Positions 42,374 through 51,051 are shown, counted from the stretch's first letter. The stretch is 64,000 nucleotides of DNA from Butyricicoccus_A sp963620595 (GCA_963620595.1 CAVFAY010000003.1:83346-147345); one strand, 5' to 3'. The notes: a model not told the origin generated them from the sequence alone. Numbers and translations are program-made.

Positions 42374-43045
42374 TTATCGAAATTCGTTGAGTTCTGCATC
42401 ATATACCATCAGATGATGATAGTTTGCGCCGTCCGGTGTCAAATCCGGCAAATCGCGCACAATGGTCTTTGTGAGATATTCCGGGCTCAAATTATTGTTG
42501 CCCGCTCCAAGGATAGCATAGCAGCGCACGCAGTCTGTATCCGATTCCAGCGTGAACGCCTTCATGTAATCCTTGATATTGACCTCTTTTTCTCCGCGCT
42601 TGGATTTTTTCATGATGAGAATCTCATCCTGTTCAAACAGTGCCTGCGCACGCTCACAAAAATCTGTCGGCACGCCGTTGTCAAACTCCCAAGTAATCTC
42701 AAACTTAGAGTATGCAATATCGCGCACCTTTCGTCCCGCACCGTTCTCAATGGAATACATCTCCTGCACCGAAATGCCGGACGGACATACCGCATTCATG
42801 CGCTGCACAGCATCCTCCGGCAACTGTTCTGCCGTACAATTGAAATCCAAAAACTCCCATTCACCGGAGTATCCAGTGGATAGCGGCAGGGCAATGGAAA
42901 TGTAAATATGCTGGTTAAATCCCTCTGTGTACCACACCGGCAGCTTGGCGCGGGTGATAATGCGCTGCATACAGTGCATCAAATCCAGATGTGAAATATA
43001 TGCCGCTTCATCGGTCTTGGAAAATCGCATTCTTGCCTTAAACAC
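42374..43045 (-). CDS. TIGR03936-family (DUF2344) radical-SAM-associated protein
   Basis: 223 aa. The family opening RMRFSKTDEAAYISHLDLMHCMQRII and NQHIYISIALPLSTGYSGEWEF are seen. Such proteins are encoded next to, or fused to, the radical-SAM protein TIGR03960, as here; function is unresolved. The likely start is GTG 43045, about 10 nt after AAAGGA and overlapping the upstream gene; a GTG at 43054 sits too close to the ribosome site. Confidence 0.82.
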   Translation of the reverse strand: MFKARMRFSKTDEAAYISHLDLMHCMQRIITRAKLPVWYTEGFNQHIYISIALPLSTGYSGEWEFLDFNCTAEQLPEDAVQRMNAVCPSGISVQEMYSIENGAGRKVRDIAYSKFEITWEFDNGVPTDFCERAQALFEQDEILIMKKSKRGEKEVNIKDYMKAFTLESDTDCVRCYAILGAGNNNLSPEYLTKTIVRDLPDLTPDGANYHHLMVYDAELNEFR

Positions 43046-44879
43046 TGCACGCACATCCTTTCAACAATCTGGCTGCGCCACAGCCAGCACATTTTTCCAG
43101 ACAGGACGGAGTCGGTTCCGCTCTGCGCGAACGCTCCCACTCTTTCTTGAGATGCTCCTTTGTCGTTCCGCATCCGATGTGATCCCACGGGAACACTTCA
43201 TCCAACGGACGCTGTCGATTGGCATAGAATGCCGGATCCAAGCCAACTGTCCGGAAAGCATCCATCCACTTTTCTAACGAGAAGCAATCCTCCCAGCCAT
43301 CCATCTTGCAGCCAGATTTCCATGCCGTATACAGCACTTCTGCCATCCGACGGTCACCGCGAGCAAAGGCACCCTCCAAAAAGCTGGTGTCCGAAGCGTG
43401 CCAGCGGAAGGTGACATTTTTTGTCTTCATGACCTGACGCAGATAAGTTGTTTTTTCGTCCAGTTCTTCCTTGGTCGCCTGCGCGTCCCACTGGAACGGC
43501 GTCTGAGGCTTCGGAACAAAGCAGGAAGTCGATGCGGTAATCTTGACGCCACGTGCCCGATTCGGTGTAGTCATGCGCCAGCGATATGCAATATTCTTGC
43601 ACAGCTGAGACATTTCGTCAAAGTCTGCATTTGTTTCAGTCGGAAGACCCATCATAAAGTACAGCTTGACATTGTTCCAGCCGCCTTCAAAGGCATAGGT
43701 GCACGCCTTGAGCAGATCTTCTTCTGTAATATTCTTGTTGATAACATCGCGCAGGCGCTGGCTTCCCGCCTCTGCCGCAAAGGTCAAACCGCTCTTGCGC
43801 ACCTTTTGCACGCGCTCCATCAGCTCCATGCTAAAGGAATCCGCACGCAGCGACGGCAGTGACAAGCTGACGCGGCGCTCTTCGCAAATGTCCAACAGAT
43901 CATTCGCCAGCTTTGGCAATTCGGAGTAGTCACTGGTAGACAGTGACGACAACGAAATTTCTTCATAACCGGAATTGTCCAGCACAGCTTTTGCCTGTTT
44001 GAGCAGGACATCTGCGCTTTTTTTGCGCAGCGGGCGATAGGTATGCCCCGCTTGACAGAAGCGGCAGCCACGCGGACATCCGCGGAACAGCTCGACCATC
44101 GCACGGTCAAAGACAATTTCCGTTGACGGAACCACAAAAGATTCCGGATAGTACATATTATCCAGATCGAGCACGATTCGCTTCTGCACAAATGCCGGTG
44201 CGCCGTCTTTCGGTGTCACAGCCTTTACCGTTCCGTCCTTGTGATATGTTACATCATACAGTGACGGAACATACAATCCTTCAATATGACATGCCTTGCG
44301 CAGAAATTCTTCCTTGCTCCAATTTTTCCGCTTTGCCTGACGATACAGATCGGTAAATTCGATCATAATCTCCTCGCCGTCGCCAATCTGAAACGCATCG
44401 ACAAACGGGGCGAGCGGTTCCGGATTATAGGCGCACGGGCCGCCGCACACAACAAGGTTTTTCAGCGTCTTTCTGTTGCAGGCGCGTACTGGAATACCAC
44501 CTAAATCCAGCATATTCAGTACATTGGTGAATGACAGCTCATATTGTAACGTAAAGCCTAAAATATCTAATTCTGTAATTGGATCGCCGCTTTCCAATCC
44601 ATACAGCGGAATATCCGCCCGTCGCATCTCTGATTCCATATCAATCCACGGTGCAAAGACGCGCTCACACCAAATACCATCCTGATGGTTGAGCAATCCA
44701 TACAAAATACGGCTTCCCAGATGAGACATACCAACCTCATATGTATCTGGAAAACACATACCAAACCGCAGATCGATGGTTTCCTTATCCTTGACAATAG
44801 AGCCCCATTCTCCTCCGACATATCGGGCAGGTTTTTGGACTCGCGGCAGGATTCGTTTCAGCTTCCGAGAGAGCTTCAT
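43038..44879 (-). CDS. TIGR03960-family B12-binding-domain radical SAM protein
   Basis: 613 aa. An N-terminal B12-binding-like region (about 15-170) is followed by a radical-SAM barrel with MVELFRGCPRGCRFCQAGHTYRP (CxxxCxxC near 270), AEAGSQRLRDVINKNI and a C-terminal Cys-rich tail CLEKCAGCGA...GCACS. The substrate is unknown; the family is widespread in Clostridia with the TIGR03936 partner that follows directly. Its possible cobalamin domain links loosely with the cobalt operon in this genome. Confidence 0.88.
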   Translation of the reverse strand: MKLSRKLKRILPRVQKPARYVGGEWGSIVKDKETIDLRFGMCFPDTYEVGMSHLGSRILYGLLNHQDGIWCERVFAPWIDMESEMRRADIPLYGLESGDPITELDILGFTLQYELSFTNVLNMLDLGGIPVRACNRKTLKNLVVCGGPCAYNPEPLAPFVDAFQIGDGEEIMIEFTDLYRQAKRKNWSKEEFLRKACHIEGLYVPSLYDVTYHKDGTVKAVTPKDGAPAFVQKRIVLDLDNMYYPESFVVPSTEIVFDRAMVELFRGCPRGCRFCQAGHTYRPLRKKSADVLLKQAKAVLDNSGYEEISLSSLSTSDYSELPKLANDLLDICEERRVSLSLPSLRADSFSMELMERVQKVRKSGLTFAAEAGSQRLRDVINKNITEEDLLKACTYAFEGGWNNVKLYFMMGLPTETNADFDEMSQLCKNIAYRWRMTTPNRARGVKITASTSCFVPKPQTPFQWDAQATKEELDEKTTYLRQVMKTKNVTFRWHASDTSFLEGAFARGDRRMAEVLYTAWKSGCKMDGWEDCFSLEKWMDAFRTVGLDPAFYANRQRPLDEVFPWDHIGCGTTKEHLKKEWERSRRAEPTPSCLEKCAGCGAARLLKGCACSV

Positions 44880-44921
44880 AAAATTCGTACCTCATTTTTT
44901 ATCGTTGTTTGTTCGGTTCAA

Positions 44922-44958
44922 AAGAAAGGAGCTCTCCGACCGTTGGGGACCGAAGAGC
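44922..44958 (-). terminator. Terminator of the coiled-coil protein gene
   Basis: GCTCTTCGGTC / GGTCGGAGAGC, an 11-bp stem with three G-U pairs around CCCAAC on the minus strand, followed by TCCTTTCTTTT. Confidence 0.7.
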
Positions 44959-44974
44959 CCGCTCGTTGCAGGGT

Positions 44975-45856
44975 TCAGGTAATTGACTTCTGTGTATCCT
45001 TTTCATCCGGATCACCAAAAATGCGTTTGTGCTTTTCATAGTCCGACTGGCGTTCCAAATATGTATGCTCCAAACGTAGCGTCTCTTTAAGCAGCACTTC
45101 CAATTCGGACGCATATGCCGCCAGCTCATCTGTAGACGGCAGCTTGCCAAAGGATACAATTTTCATATATTTGTTCACTGCCAGATGCAGCCGTACCTGT
45201 GCACGGCTTAGTTCTCCATAAGTCAACTCACTAATGATTCGCTGTAGCTCTGCGCGCAGTCCCAACGTCATGAGCTGGAATACCACGCGATCGGTCGGCA
45301 TGCTCAAGCGCATCTCATATCTCGACAGAAGCTGTTCAATCAGCGCATTGTTTGCCTCATGCATCTTGTGCAAATCTTCCATCTTATATGAATGCATCTT
45401 AAGACCAACGGATTCCTCGGTTAGACGAAGTTCCTCCATCTCCTCCGGCGTAATCGCAATATCTTCCGGCACGGATGACACGCTGTAACGTGAAATAGCT
45501 GCGCGCATTGCTTTGTACAGGTTTGCCATACAATATACCTGTCGCTCACAATCCTGAAAATGTGTCTCTGCTTTTTTGAGCAGCTCTTCCGTTTGATTCA
45601 GTCTGTTGTGCGCTTCTTTTTCCAATCTATCGTAGTGATCGACGATTTTCTGCCGCTCCTCTGTTGTTTGCTTATGGATCGCAATGACAATATCATCCTT
45701 TTTCGCAATGGTGTCATTGCGTGCGGCAAGCTCTGCCTCAGCATCCTTGAGCTGCTCCTGCAGCTCCTGCAGCCTAGCTTCGGACTCTGCAATTTGTTCA
45801 TTGACTGTTTCCAGCGTTTCTCTTGCGCTAAGCAGTTCCTTTACACTCTCAAACAT
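44975..45856 (-). CDS. Uncharacterised coiled-coil protein
   Basis: 293-aa soluble protein with no signal or membrane helix. Residues about 5-115 form a strong coiled coil rich in Glu, Lys, Gln and Leu (for example RLQELQEQLKDAEAELAAR); the rest is mostly helical, with acidic and basic patches. I do not recognise a family. ATG 45856 has AGGAGA at 7 nt; an upstream in-frame ATG at 45892 lacks one. A promoter at 45998-46026 and a possible 17-aa ORF at 45908-45961 lie upstream. A structural or cytoskeletal role is possible but only a guess. Confidence 0.75.
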   Translation of the reverse strand: MFESVKELLSARETLETVNEQIAESEARLQELQEQLKDAEAELAARNDTIAKKDDIVIAIHKQTTEERQKIVDHYDRLEKEAHNRLNQTEELLKKAETHFQDCERQVYCMANLYKAMRAAISRYSVSSVPEDIAITPEEMEELRLTEESVGLKMHSYKMEDLHKMHEANNALIEQLLSRYEMRLSMPTDRVVFQLMTLGLRAELQRIISELTYGELSRAQVRLHLAVNKYMKIVSFGKLPSTDELAAYASELEVLLKETLRLEHTYLERQSDYEKHKRIFGDPDEKDTQKSIT

Positions 45857-45907
45857 GCTGTATCTCCTATTCCATCCGGATAAAACCGTCATATCATAAA
45901 AATCAAA

Positions 45908-45961
45908 TCATAAAACGAAATCTTCTTCGTACACTTTGCCGCAAACTTGCAAACTGTTCAT
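45908..45961 (-). CDS. Possible small ORF in the leader of the coiled-coil gene
   Basis: 17-codon ORF MNSLQVCGKVYEEDFVL with AGGTGG 5 nt before its ATG, placed between promoter 45998-46026 and the coiled-coil gene. It could be a small protein or a leader peptide. Only the ribosome site and placement support it. Confidence 0.3.
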   Translation of the reverse strand: MNSLQVCGKVYEEDFVL

Positions 45962-45997
45962 GGTTTCCACCTGATTCACCAAATTAGAATCAAAATT

Positions 45998-46026
45998 ATT
46001 GTACTACGAATACACCATTTTCGCAA
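45998..46026 (-). promoter_or_regulatory. Promoter of the coiled-coil gene
   Basis: Minus-strand -35 TTGCGA (46021-46026), 17-bp spacer, -10 TACAAT (45998-46003). Confidence 0.65.
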
Positions 46027-46044
46027 TAGTTTTGGAGCGTACAA

Positions 46045-46076
46045 AGCAAAAAAGCCGGAAATTTCTCTCCGGCTTT
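46045..46076 (-). terminator. Terminator of the Cys-rich protein gene
   Basis: Minus-strand AAAGCCGGA / TCCGGCTTT with an 8-nt loop, then TTTTTTG. Confidence 0.8.
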
Positions 46077-46094
46077 CCTATCCATCGCCTGCTC

Positions 46095-46574
46095 TCAGCT
46101 ACGGCATCCACGGCATTCATCCTTTTTCGAGCGACAGCCGCAGTCTTTGTTGAAATCGTCCGATGCACCGCGTCCATCCTTCGGGAAAAATTCCTCCACT
46201 GGAAATTCAAACCGGTTGAACATCTCACAGGGGTCCTCTTGTTTACAGCATCCACCAGCGCAGCTGCAATCCTTGGCAGGCATACAAATGTCATACGCCG
46301 GCATAAGCAGCTGAATATCTCGCTCCAAGCGAATAATGGAGAATTGTCCCAACGTAACAAACAGCTTTTTCACGCCGGTATCCAGAATAATATCATCACC
46401 AAACAGACAGCTGAGCGGTTCCGGCACTTCGCTCAAATCGCAGCAGCAGCCGCAGCGGCACTCTGGTTCCATGATCTTGACAGACAGCACCAGCGGGTCA
46501 AGTGTTTCTATTTGTGCCGCAGGCTTTTCCAGCTTCAGCAACAGCACGACGGCGTTTGCGTTCGTGCTGCACAT
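46095..46574 (-). CDS. Cys-rich protein of unknown function (possible spore-associated)
   Basis: About 159 aa from ATG 46574, but the start is uncertain (46472 is an alternative) because no good ribosome site is visible and the 5' part overlaps the recombinase gene by 77 nt. Seventeen or so cysteines occur in clusters: CRCGCCCD, KDCSCAGGCC and a tail DCGCRSKKDECRGC. The middle, CLFGDDIILDTGVKKLFVTL...RLERDIQLLMPAYDI, looks like a compact beta domain. Cys-rich, secreted-signal-less proteins of this kind in Clostridia are often spore-coat components; that is an inference. Confidence 0.6.
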   Translation of the reverse strand: MCSTNANAVVLLLKLEKPAAQIETLDPLVLSVKIMEPECRCGCCCDLSEVPEPLSCLFGDDIILDTGVKKLFVTLGQFSIIRLERDIQLLMPAYDICMPAKDCSCAGGCCKQEDPCEMFNRFEFPVEEFFPKDGRGASDDFNKDCGCRSKKDECRGCRS

Positions 46575-47382
46575 CTGCAAAGGTTTCCGGCGAAACAATG
46601 GCCCATGTTGGGCGTGCGTGAACATACCACTGTTCCTGCGGCAACAGCTCAACGATTCCCTCTAGATAATCTGTCACCGTGCTTTTATGATTGACGAGCA
46701 CACCGCAATAAATTGGATTGTCCAGACAGCGCCGAACACCGCGTGCATTCCATTGCTTTCCGCGTTTGGTTGTCTTTCCGGCATGATTAAGCTGTGTGGC
46801 AATGCTTGCTGTGCCCATACCGTTCAAATACATCTGAAAAATTTTCCGTACAATTTCCGCTTCTTTCGGCTGTTTCCGCAGAGAAAACAACCCCGTACGC
46901 GTATAGCCGAAAATCACCGGCGGCACCCGCCCGCGTTTTGCATTGATTTCCTTCCCAAATTTAATGCGCTTGGACAAATGCGCACTCTCCTCCTGCGCTA
47001 ACGACGCATACACGGTCAGAATAAATTCCGAGTTCCCCATACATTCCTGCCCTTCTGACAAGAAGCGAAGCTGTATGCCATACTTTTTGAGCAGCCGCAC
47101 CGCCTGTAGGCAGTCTACGGTATTACGAGCAAAACGCGAAATGTCTTTGACGCACAACACATCAAACGCGTGTTTCCGCGCATCATCCAACATGTGCAAA
47201 AATTCCGTTCGATGCTTCATTTGTCTGCCGGAAATACCTGCATCTGCATAGATGTGCGTCAAAACCAGCTGTTCTCTGTGTGCGTACGATGCGAAAAAAA
47301 CCTCTTGATGTGCCAGACTGTCTAGCTGTGCTTCTTTTTGTGTCGATACGCGGCAATATGCTGCCATGCGCAATGGTTTCAT
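46498..47382 (-). CDS. Small serine site-specific recombinase
   Basis: 294 aa. Resolvase/invertase catalytic domain with AAYCRVSTQKEAQ (nucleophile Ser13) and YADAGISGRQMKHRTEFLHML, then KDISRFARN, then a recombinase DNA-binding domain (GYTRTG...QLNHAGKTTKRGKQW...NPIYCGVLVNHKS). It stops before the zinc ribbon and coiled coil that make large serine recombinases about 500 aa, so it is a minimal or truncated form. ATG 47382 has GGGAGGG. Its 3' end overlaps the Cys-rich gene. No att sites or other phage genes were found beside it. Confidence 0.85.
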   Translation of the reverse strand: MKPLRMAAYCRVSTQKEAQLDSLAHQEVFFASYAHREQLVLTHIYADAGISGRQMKHRTEFLHMLDDARKHAFDVLCVKDISRFARNTVDCLQAVRLLKKYGIQLRFLSEGQECMGNSEFILTVYASLAQEESAHLSKRIKFGKEINAKRGRVPPVIFGYTRTGLFSLRKQPKEAEIVRKIFQMYLNGMGTASIATQLNHAGKTTKRGKQWNARGVRRCLDNPIYCGVLVNHKSTVTDYLEGIVELLPQEQWYVHARPTWAIVSPETFADVQHERKRRRAVAEAGKACGTNRNT

Positions 47383-47421
47383 TGTATTCCCTCCCCACTG
47401 ACAAGTATATGCAGAAATCCA

Positions 47422-47450
47422 TTGCGTTTTTCCGCCAAATCTTTTACAAT
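47422..47450 (+). promoter_or_regulatory. Promoter of the MutT-like gene
   Basis: -35 TTGCGT (47422-47427), 17-bp spacer, -10 TACAAT (47445-47450), 26 bp before the ATG. Confidence 0.7.
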
Positions 47451-47475
47451 ACAAGCAGAAAGTTAGGTGATTTTT

Positions 47476-47961
47476 ATGCGCAATACAACACTGATTTATA
47501 TCCAACAAAATGACAACTATTTGATGCTACACCGTACGAAAAAGAAAAACGACCAAAGCCACGACAAATGGCTCGGTATTGGCGGCAAATTTGAAGACAA
47601 GGAAAGTCCAGAGGACTGCATTCTGCGCGAAACTAAGGAAGAAACCGGTCTGACCTTGACGCATTACAAATATCGCGGTATTGTGACCTTTGTTTCGGAT
47701 ATATGGGAGACCGAATACATGCATCTGTTCACCGCGGATGGCTTTACCGGAAAATTAATTGACTGTGACGAGGGGGATCTCGAATGGATCCCGCGCGAAC
47801 AGCTTTTATCTCTGCCCGCCTGGGAAGGGGATAAAATTTTCCTAAAGCTGCTGTTCGATGAAACGCAGCCATTTTTCTCTCTCAAGTTTATTTATGAGGG
47901 AGATAAGCTGGTATTCGCATCGAAAGATGGCGTACAGCTGCCGTTGTCCTCTTCTCGCTGA
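47476..47961 (+). CDS. MutT-type Nudix hydrolase (8-oxo-dGTP diphosphatase-like)
   Basis: 161 aa. Nudix box GGKFEDKESPEDCILRE followed by TKEETGL (GX5EX7REUXEEXGU) near residues 35-57, with the adjacent DKWLGIGGKF typical of 8-oxo-dGTP diphosphatases of the MutT/MTH1 type. It would cleanse oxidised nucleotides. ATG 47476 follows TAGGTG. The 3' end overlaps the convergent gene at 47888-48427 by 74 nt. Confidence 0.87.
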   Translation: MRNTTLIYIQQNDNYLMLHRTKKKNDQSHDKWLGIGGKFEDKESPEDCILRETKEETGLTLTHYKYRGIVTFVSDIWETEYMHLFTADGFTGKLIDCDEGDLEWIPREQLLSLPAWEGDKIFLKLLFDETQPFFSLKFIYEGDKLVFASKDGVQLPLSSSR

Positions 47962-48427
47962 GCGGGGCAAATGGCTCAACCACTGCCTCCGGCTTGTTCG
48001 TCCGCTCAATGGTCTGTGCATTCGGCGCACCTGCTTGTGAAGTAAAGATTCTTGCCGTTCCCTCGCTGCCGTACAAAATCGTCCGCTTGTCAAAATATGC
48101 CAGACCGCAAATGTCCTGCATCCGTCCGCATCCCGCACTGATTTCCGCGAATACTTTGTAGTAATAACGGACATCCACATGGAAAAAGCCGCGGTTAAAA
48201 TCTACTGGCTGTACGTCAATATCTACCCACAGCAGTTCCGCGCGGCGCGGCTTGACGCTAGACGAACGTTCCAGCAATTCTTGCGACTGTCGGGTCAAAT
48301 ACACCCGCAGATCGCGGATACATTCTTTGGAGCGACATGCATCATAGACTTTACGCGTATGCGTGCAGACCGCCTCACGGATGGGCTTTTCTCCGCAAAT
48401 TGGACCGGGTGTCACACGTTCACTCAT
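47888..48427 (-). CDS. Conserved clostridial protein of unknown function, candidate spore protein
   Basis: 179 aa, no signal or membrane segment. Marks: PICGEKPIREAVCTHTRKVYDACRSKECIRDLRVYL, then FNRGFFHVDVRYYYKV and GLAYFDKRTILYGSEG. I recall this sequence type as a common unnamed family in Clostridia; function unknown. ATG 48427 has GGAGGG 7 nt upstream. A sigma-K-like promoter motif precedes it (48459-48485), which would place it in the late mother cell. The C-terminal 25 codons overlap the MutT-like gene on the other strand. Confidence 0.72.
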   Translation of the reverse strand: MSERVTPGPICGEKPIREAVCTHTRKVYDACRSKECIRDLRVYLTRQSQELLERSSSVKPRRAELLWVDIDVQPVDFNRGFFHVDVRYYYKVFAEISAGCGRMQDICGLAYFDKRTILYGSEGTARIFTSQAGAPNAQTIERTNKPEAVVEPFAPLSEKRTTAAVRHLSMRIPAYLPHK

Positions 48428-48458
48428 ATGTTTTCCCTCCATCTCAGATATTCTGATG

Positions 48459-48485
48459 TATTCTATGCCGCAGATGGAAAAAGGT
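48459..48485 (-). promoter_or_regulatory. Sigma-K-like promoter of the candidate spore gene
   Basis: Minus strand AC (48484-48485), 16-bp spacer, CATAGAATA (48459-48467), matching the AC-N16/17-CATANNNTA form, about 30 bp before the ATG. Short motifs like this occur by chance, so this is tentative. Confidence 0.35.
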
Positions 48486-48513
48486 GATTTCGTTTAACCA
48501 AAGGAGTTCCTCT

Positions 48514-49008
48514 ATGACCGCTAACCAGTATGAAGCATGGACGCGCCCTTTGCGCAAGCATCCATACTTAGTCAAAGCCGTATTGGGTATCAACAAGACC
48601 TTGACAGCACTCGTATATATTGCATACCCCTTACTGTTACTCGTGCTGTTGCTGCAAAACGATGCGCGGTTTCTGTCTGTATTTTTGACACCGGCGATTT
48701 CTTTTGTGCTGGTATCTGTATTTCGCAACCGTGTAAACGCGTCGCGTCCTTATGAGCAGCTGGATATTCAGCCGCTCATTCACAAAGACACACGCGGGCA
48801 CTCGTTTCCCAGTCGGCATGTCTTCTCTTCTGCCGTGATTTCCTGTGCATTCTTGTATACGTTTTCTCAGATTGGCATTGTACTGCTTCTCGTCACAGCT
48901 CTGTTAGCTATCATTCGCGTGTTGGGCGGTGTACATTTCCCCCGCGATGTCATCGCCGGTTTTTGCCTCGGGCTGCTCGCCGGATGGATTGGTTTTGTTC
49001 TGCTGTAA
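48514..49008 (+). CDS. PAP2-family membrane phosphatase
   Basis: 164 aa with about five helices. Phosphatase motifs: ASRPYEQ (K-x6-RP region), SFPSRHVFSSAV (PSGH type, with Arg in place of Gly) and RVLGGVHFPRDVIAG (SR-x5-H-x3-D type). These dephosphorylate lipid pyrophosphates such as undecaprenyl or phosphatidate derivatives at the membrane. ATG 48514 has AAGGAG upstream. The substrate is not predictable. No matching partner gene adjoins it. Confidence 0.85.
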   Translation: MTANQYEAWTRPLRKHPYLVKAVLGINKTLTALVYIAYPLLLLVLLLQNDARFLSVFLTPAISFVLVSVFRNRVNASRPYEQLDIQPLIHKDTRGHSFPSRHVFSSAVISCAFLYTFSQIGIVLLLVTALLAIIRVLGGVHFPRDVIAGFCLGLLAGWIGFVLL

Positions 49009-49115
49009 GAATTCTCGAAATTTTTATGCAAAATGCATAGTATTTTTTACAAAAATATGATAAACTTGAAAAAGTAAAAGTTCCACAACTTGTTTAGAAA
49101 GAGGACGACATTATT

Positions 49116-49874
49116 ATGAGCAATGTTTGTGTAAAGAACTGCTGCATCGGCAGCGGAATTCCGAAAATCTGTGTTCCTATCGTTGCCACTAACCTACGCG
49201 AGATTTTTTCTCAGGCGCGTGGTATGCAGCGCAAAAATTTTGACCTGATTGAGTGGCGCATTGACCGATTTGAGCACTTTCATGACATCAACATGGTTCG
49301 CCGCGCTTCTCGCATCTTACACGGCATCTTAGATGACCAACCGTTTATTCTGACCTTCCGCACCATTGGCGAAGGCGGCAGCCAACCGATCGAACCAGAA
49401 TATTACGTTGAGCTGTATCGCACCGCTATCGAAGAGCATCTGGTAGATATGATTGATGTAGAGCTGTGCATCGGTGACAACATTGTAAAAGAACTGGTGG
49501 ATCTGGCTCACAGCCACGGAATGCCAGTCATTATCTCCAACCACGATTTTGAGCGTACACCGCCAAAAGAAGAACTGGTTTCCCGCATGAAACGCGCCGA
49601 GGCAGAAGGTGCAGACATTTTGAAAATCGCAGTCATGCCACAGGACAAGCATGACGTCTTGGAACTACTGTATGCCACCGAGCAGATGTCTCGTGAGAGC
49701 GAGTGCCCGCTCATTACCATGTCCATGGGTCAGAGCGGCATTATCAGCCGTATGAGCGGCGAAATCTTTGGCAGTGCTATTACTTTCGGCACAATTGGTG
49801 CTGCCTCTGCGCCGGGACAGATCGATTTGGATTCTCTGCACATGGTTCTCCAGCTGCTGCACAAGCACATTTAA
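49116..49874 (+). CDS. aroD: Type I 3-dehydroquinate dehydratase
   Basis: 252-aa Schiff-base aldolase-type enzyme of the shikimate pathway (third step), acting in the cytoplasm. Catalytic His in IISNHDFERTP (near 146) and Schiff-base Lys in DILKIAVMPQ (near 171); SMGQSGIISRMSGEIFGSAITFG closes the barrel. It is a lone aro gene. The N-terminus MSNVCVKNCCIGSG has four Cys, more than usual but aligned to the normal VKVRNVVIGEG start. Start 49116 has GAGG at a rather long distance. Confidence 0.92.
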   Translation: MSNVCVKNCCIGSGIPKICVPIVATNLREIFSQARGMQRKNFDLIEWRIDRFEHFHDINMVRRASRILHGILDDQPFILTFRTIGEGGSQPIEPEYYVELYRTAIEEHLVDMIDVELCIGDNIVKELVDLAHSHGMPVIISNHDFERTPPKEELVSRMKRAEAEGADILKIAVMPQDKHDVLELLYATEQMSRESECPLITMSMGQSGIISRMSGEIFGSAITFGTIGAASAPGQIDLDSLHMVLQLLHKHI

Positions 49875-49887
49875 TTTGAGACGCAAA

Positions 49888-49929
49888 AAAGCTCTGATTG
49901 TACCGCTTTTTCGGTACAATCAGAGCTTT
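49888..49929. terminator. Bidirectional terminator between aroD and the lipoprotein gene
   Basis: 18-bp perfect stem AAAGCTCTGATTGTACCG and complement, 6-nt loop, with T-runs on both strands; it closes two convergent genes. Confidence 0.93.
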
Positions 49930-49932
49930 TCT

Positions 49933-50901
49933 TTATTTGCTCAAATAAATGGTTCTGTCAGGATAGGTCTTGTCTGTGCTCGGTGTATCCTTCGTATATT
50001 TCTGCGTATAAGAGTTGTCTATATACGCGGTATATCCGTCCGGCGCGTCTACCAAAACCGGAATGTCGTTCGGTACGGAAATGGTCTGTTTTCCATTATC
50101 AGATACCAGTGTGATGGTACGTGTCCACGCCGGTGCAATCAGTTGTTCCTCGATAAAGTCTGCTGGTTTGACGACTCCATCGCTGCTGTACGTCATGCTG
50201 CGCGACATCGTACAAGTCTTTTCTTCTCCGTTCGTATTCTTGACCGTATAGGTTCGGAAAACATTCAATATGCGCAACGTTTCTTTTTCCACATCATATT
50301 CCTGTGTGGTGTACGTATAGGTTTTTCCGCTATCTTCCTTCCCGGACAACGCAGAAATATCTGTCACAATATGATAGGTTTCACCGCAATCGCGCAGCGA
50401 GATAATAGCTTCTTTGCTGTTATAGGCGCCAAATCCATATTCTTCAAACAGTTGTTCTGCATAGGAGCAGTTGTTTTCTTGCTTCGCAGCCACTTTTGCC
50501 TGAATGACGAGAGCCTGATCTTTGATGCTTCCATCTTCGTTTGCCTCTGCATAGGTGTAAAAGTCCTGTCCATCGTGCTGGAAATAGTATTTGAACAGCA
50601 TTCCAGTCTCTGTCTTGCGATAGCGGCAAATCATCCCCAGCACATTGTCATAATACAGTGTCAGCAGGGCATTAGATTCTTTCTTTTCTGCACCTACGCG
50701 CAGACAGGTACTGAATGACGGCTGAATGTTATCCGTTTCATATGTTTCCAACGTATTGGCCGCATAAATCTGTTCCAGTGTCGGTGTTTCTGTCCGCTGT
50801 CTGCTGCCTGCACTGCCATCTGTCGATGCGGTGCCACAGCCCGCCAACGTCCAAGCCATGCATCCCGCGAGCAGCATGGCTGAAATTCGTTTTAAAAGCA
50901 T
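49933..50901 (-). CDS. Lipoprotein of unknown function
   Basis: 322 aa. Lipobox LAGC (Cys22) after MLLKRISAMLLAGCMAWT; mature part mostly beta, rich in Thr, Tyr and Glu, with no recognisable domain. The local pattern of alternating strands, including YDNVLGMICRYRKTETGMLFKYYF, suggests a YxeF or LolA-like beta-barrel fold, but that is speculative. It is a single-gene unit that ends at the shared terminator with aroD. Function not assigned. Confidence 0.75.
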   Translation of the reverse strand: MLLKRISAMLLAGCMAWTLAGCGTASTDGSAGSRQRTETPTLEQIYAANTLETYETDNIQPSFSTCLRVGAEKKESNALLTLYYDNVLGMICRYRKTETGMLFKYYFQHDGQDFYTYAEANEDGSIKDQALVIQAKVAAKQENNCSYAEQLFEEYGFGAYNSKEAIISLRDCGETYHIVTDISALSGKEDSGKTYTYTTQEYDVEKETLRILNVFRTYTVKNTNGEEKTCTMSRSMTYSSDGVVKPADFIEEQLIAPAWTRTITLVSDNGKQTISVPNDIPVLVDAPDGYTAYIDNSYTQKYTKDTPSTDKTYPDRTIYLSK

Positions 50902-51005
50902 GTACTTTCATTCTCCAATATTTGACTGAAATTTCCGCAGTTTTGCGGGTCTTTGTTTATATTATCACATTTTGTGCTCCGATTCAAGGAAACGCGGAAA
51001 TTCAA

Positions 51006-51034
51006 TTGACAGCAAAACAGAGAAGGTGTATAGT
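51006..51034 (+). promoter_or_regulatory. Promoter of the queuosine operon
   Basis: -35 TTGACA (51006-51011), 17-bp spacer, -10 TATAGT (51029-51034); transcription would start about 10 nt before the riboswitch-like pseudoknot. Confidence 0.8.
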
Positions 51035-51051
51035 ATATACATCTTTGAACC

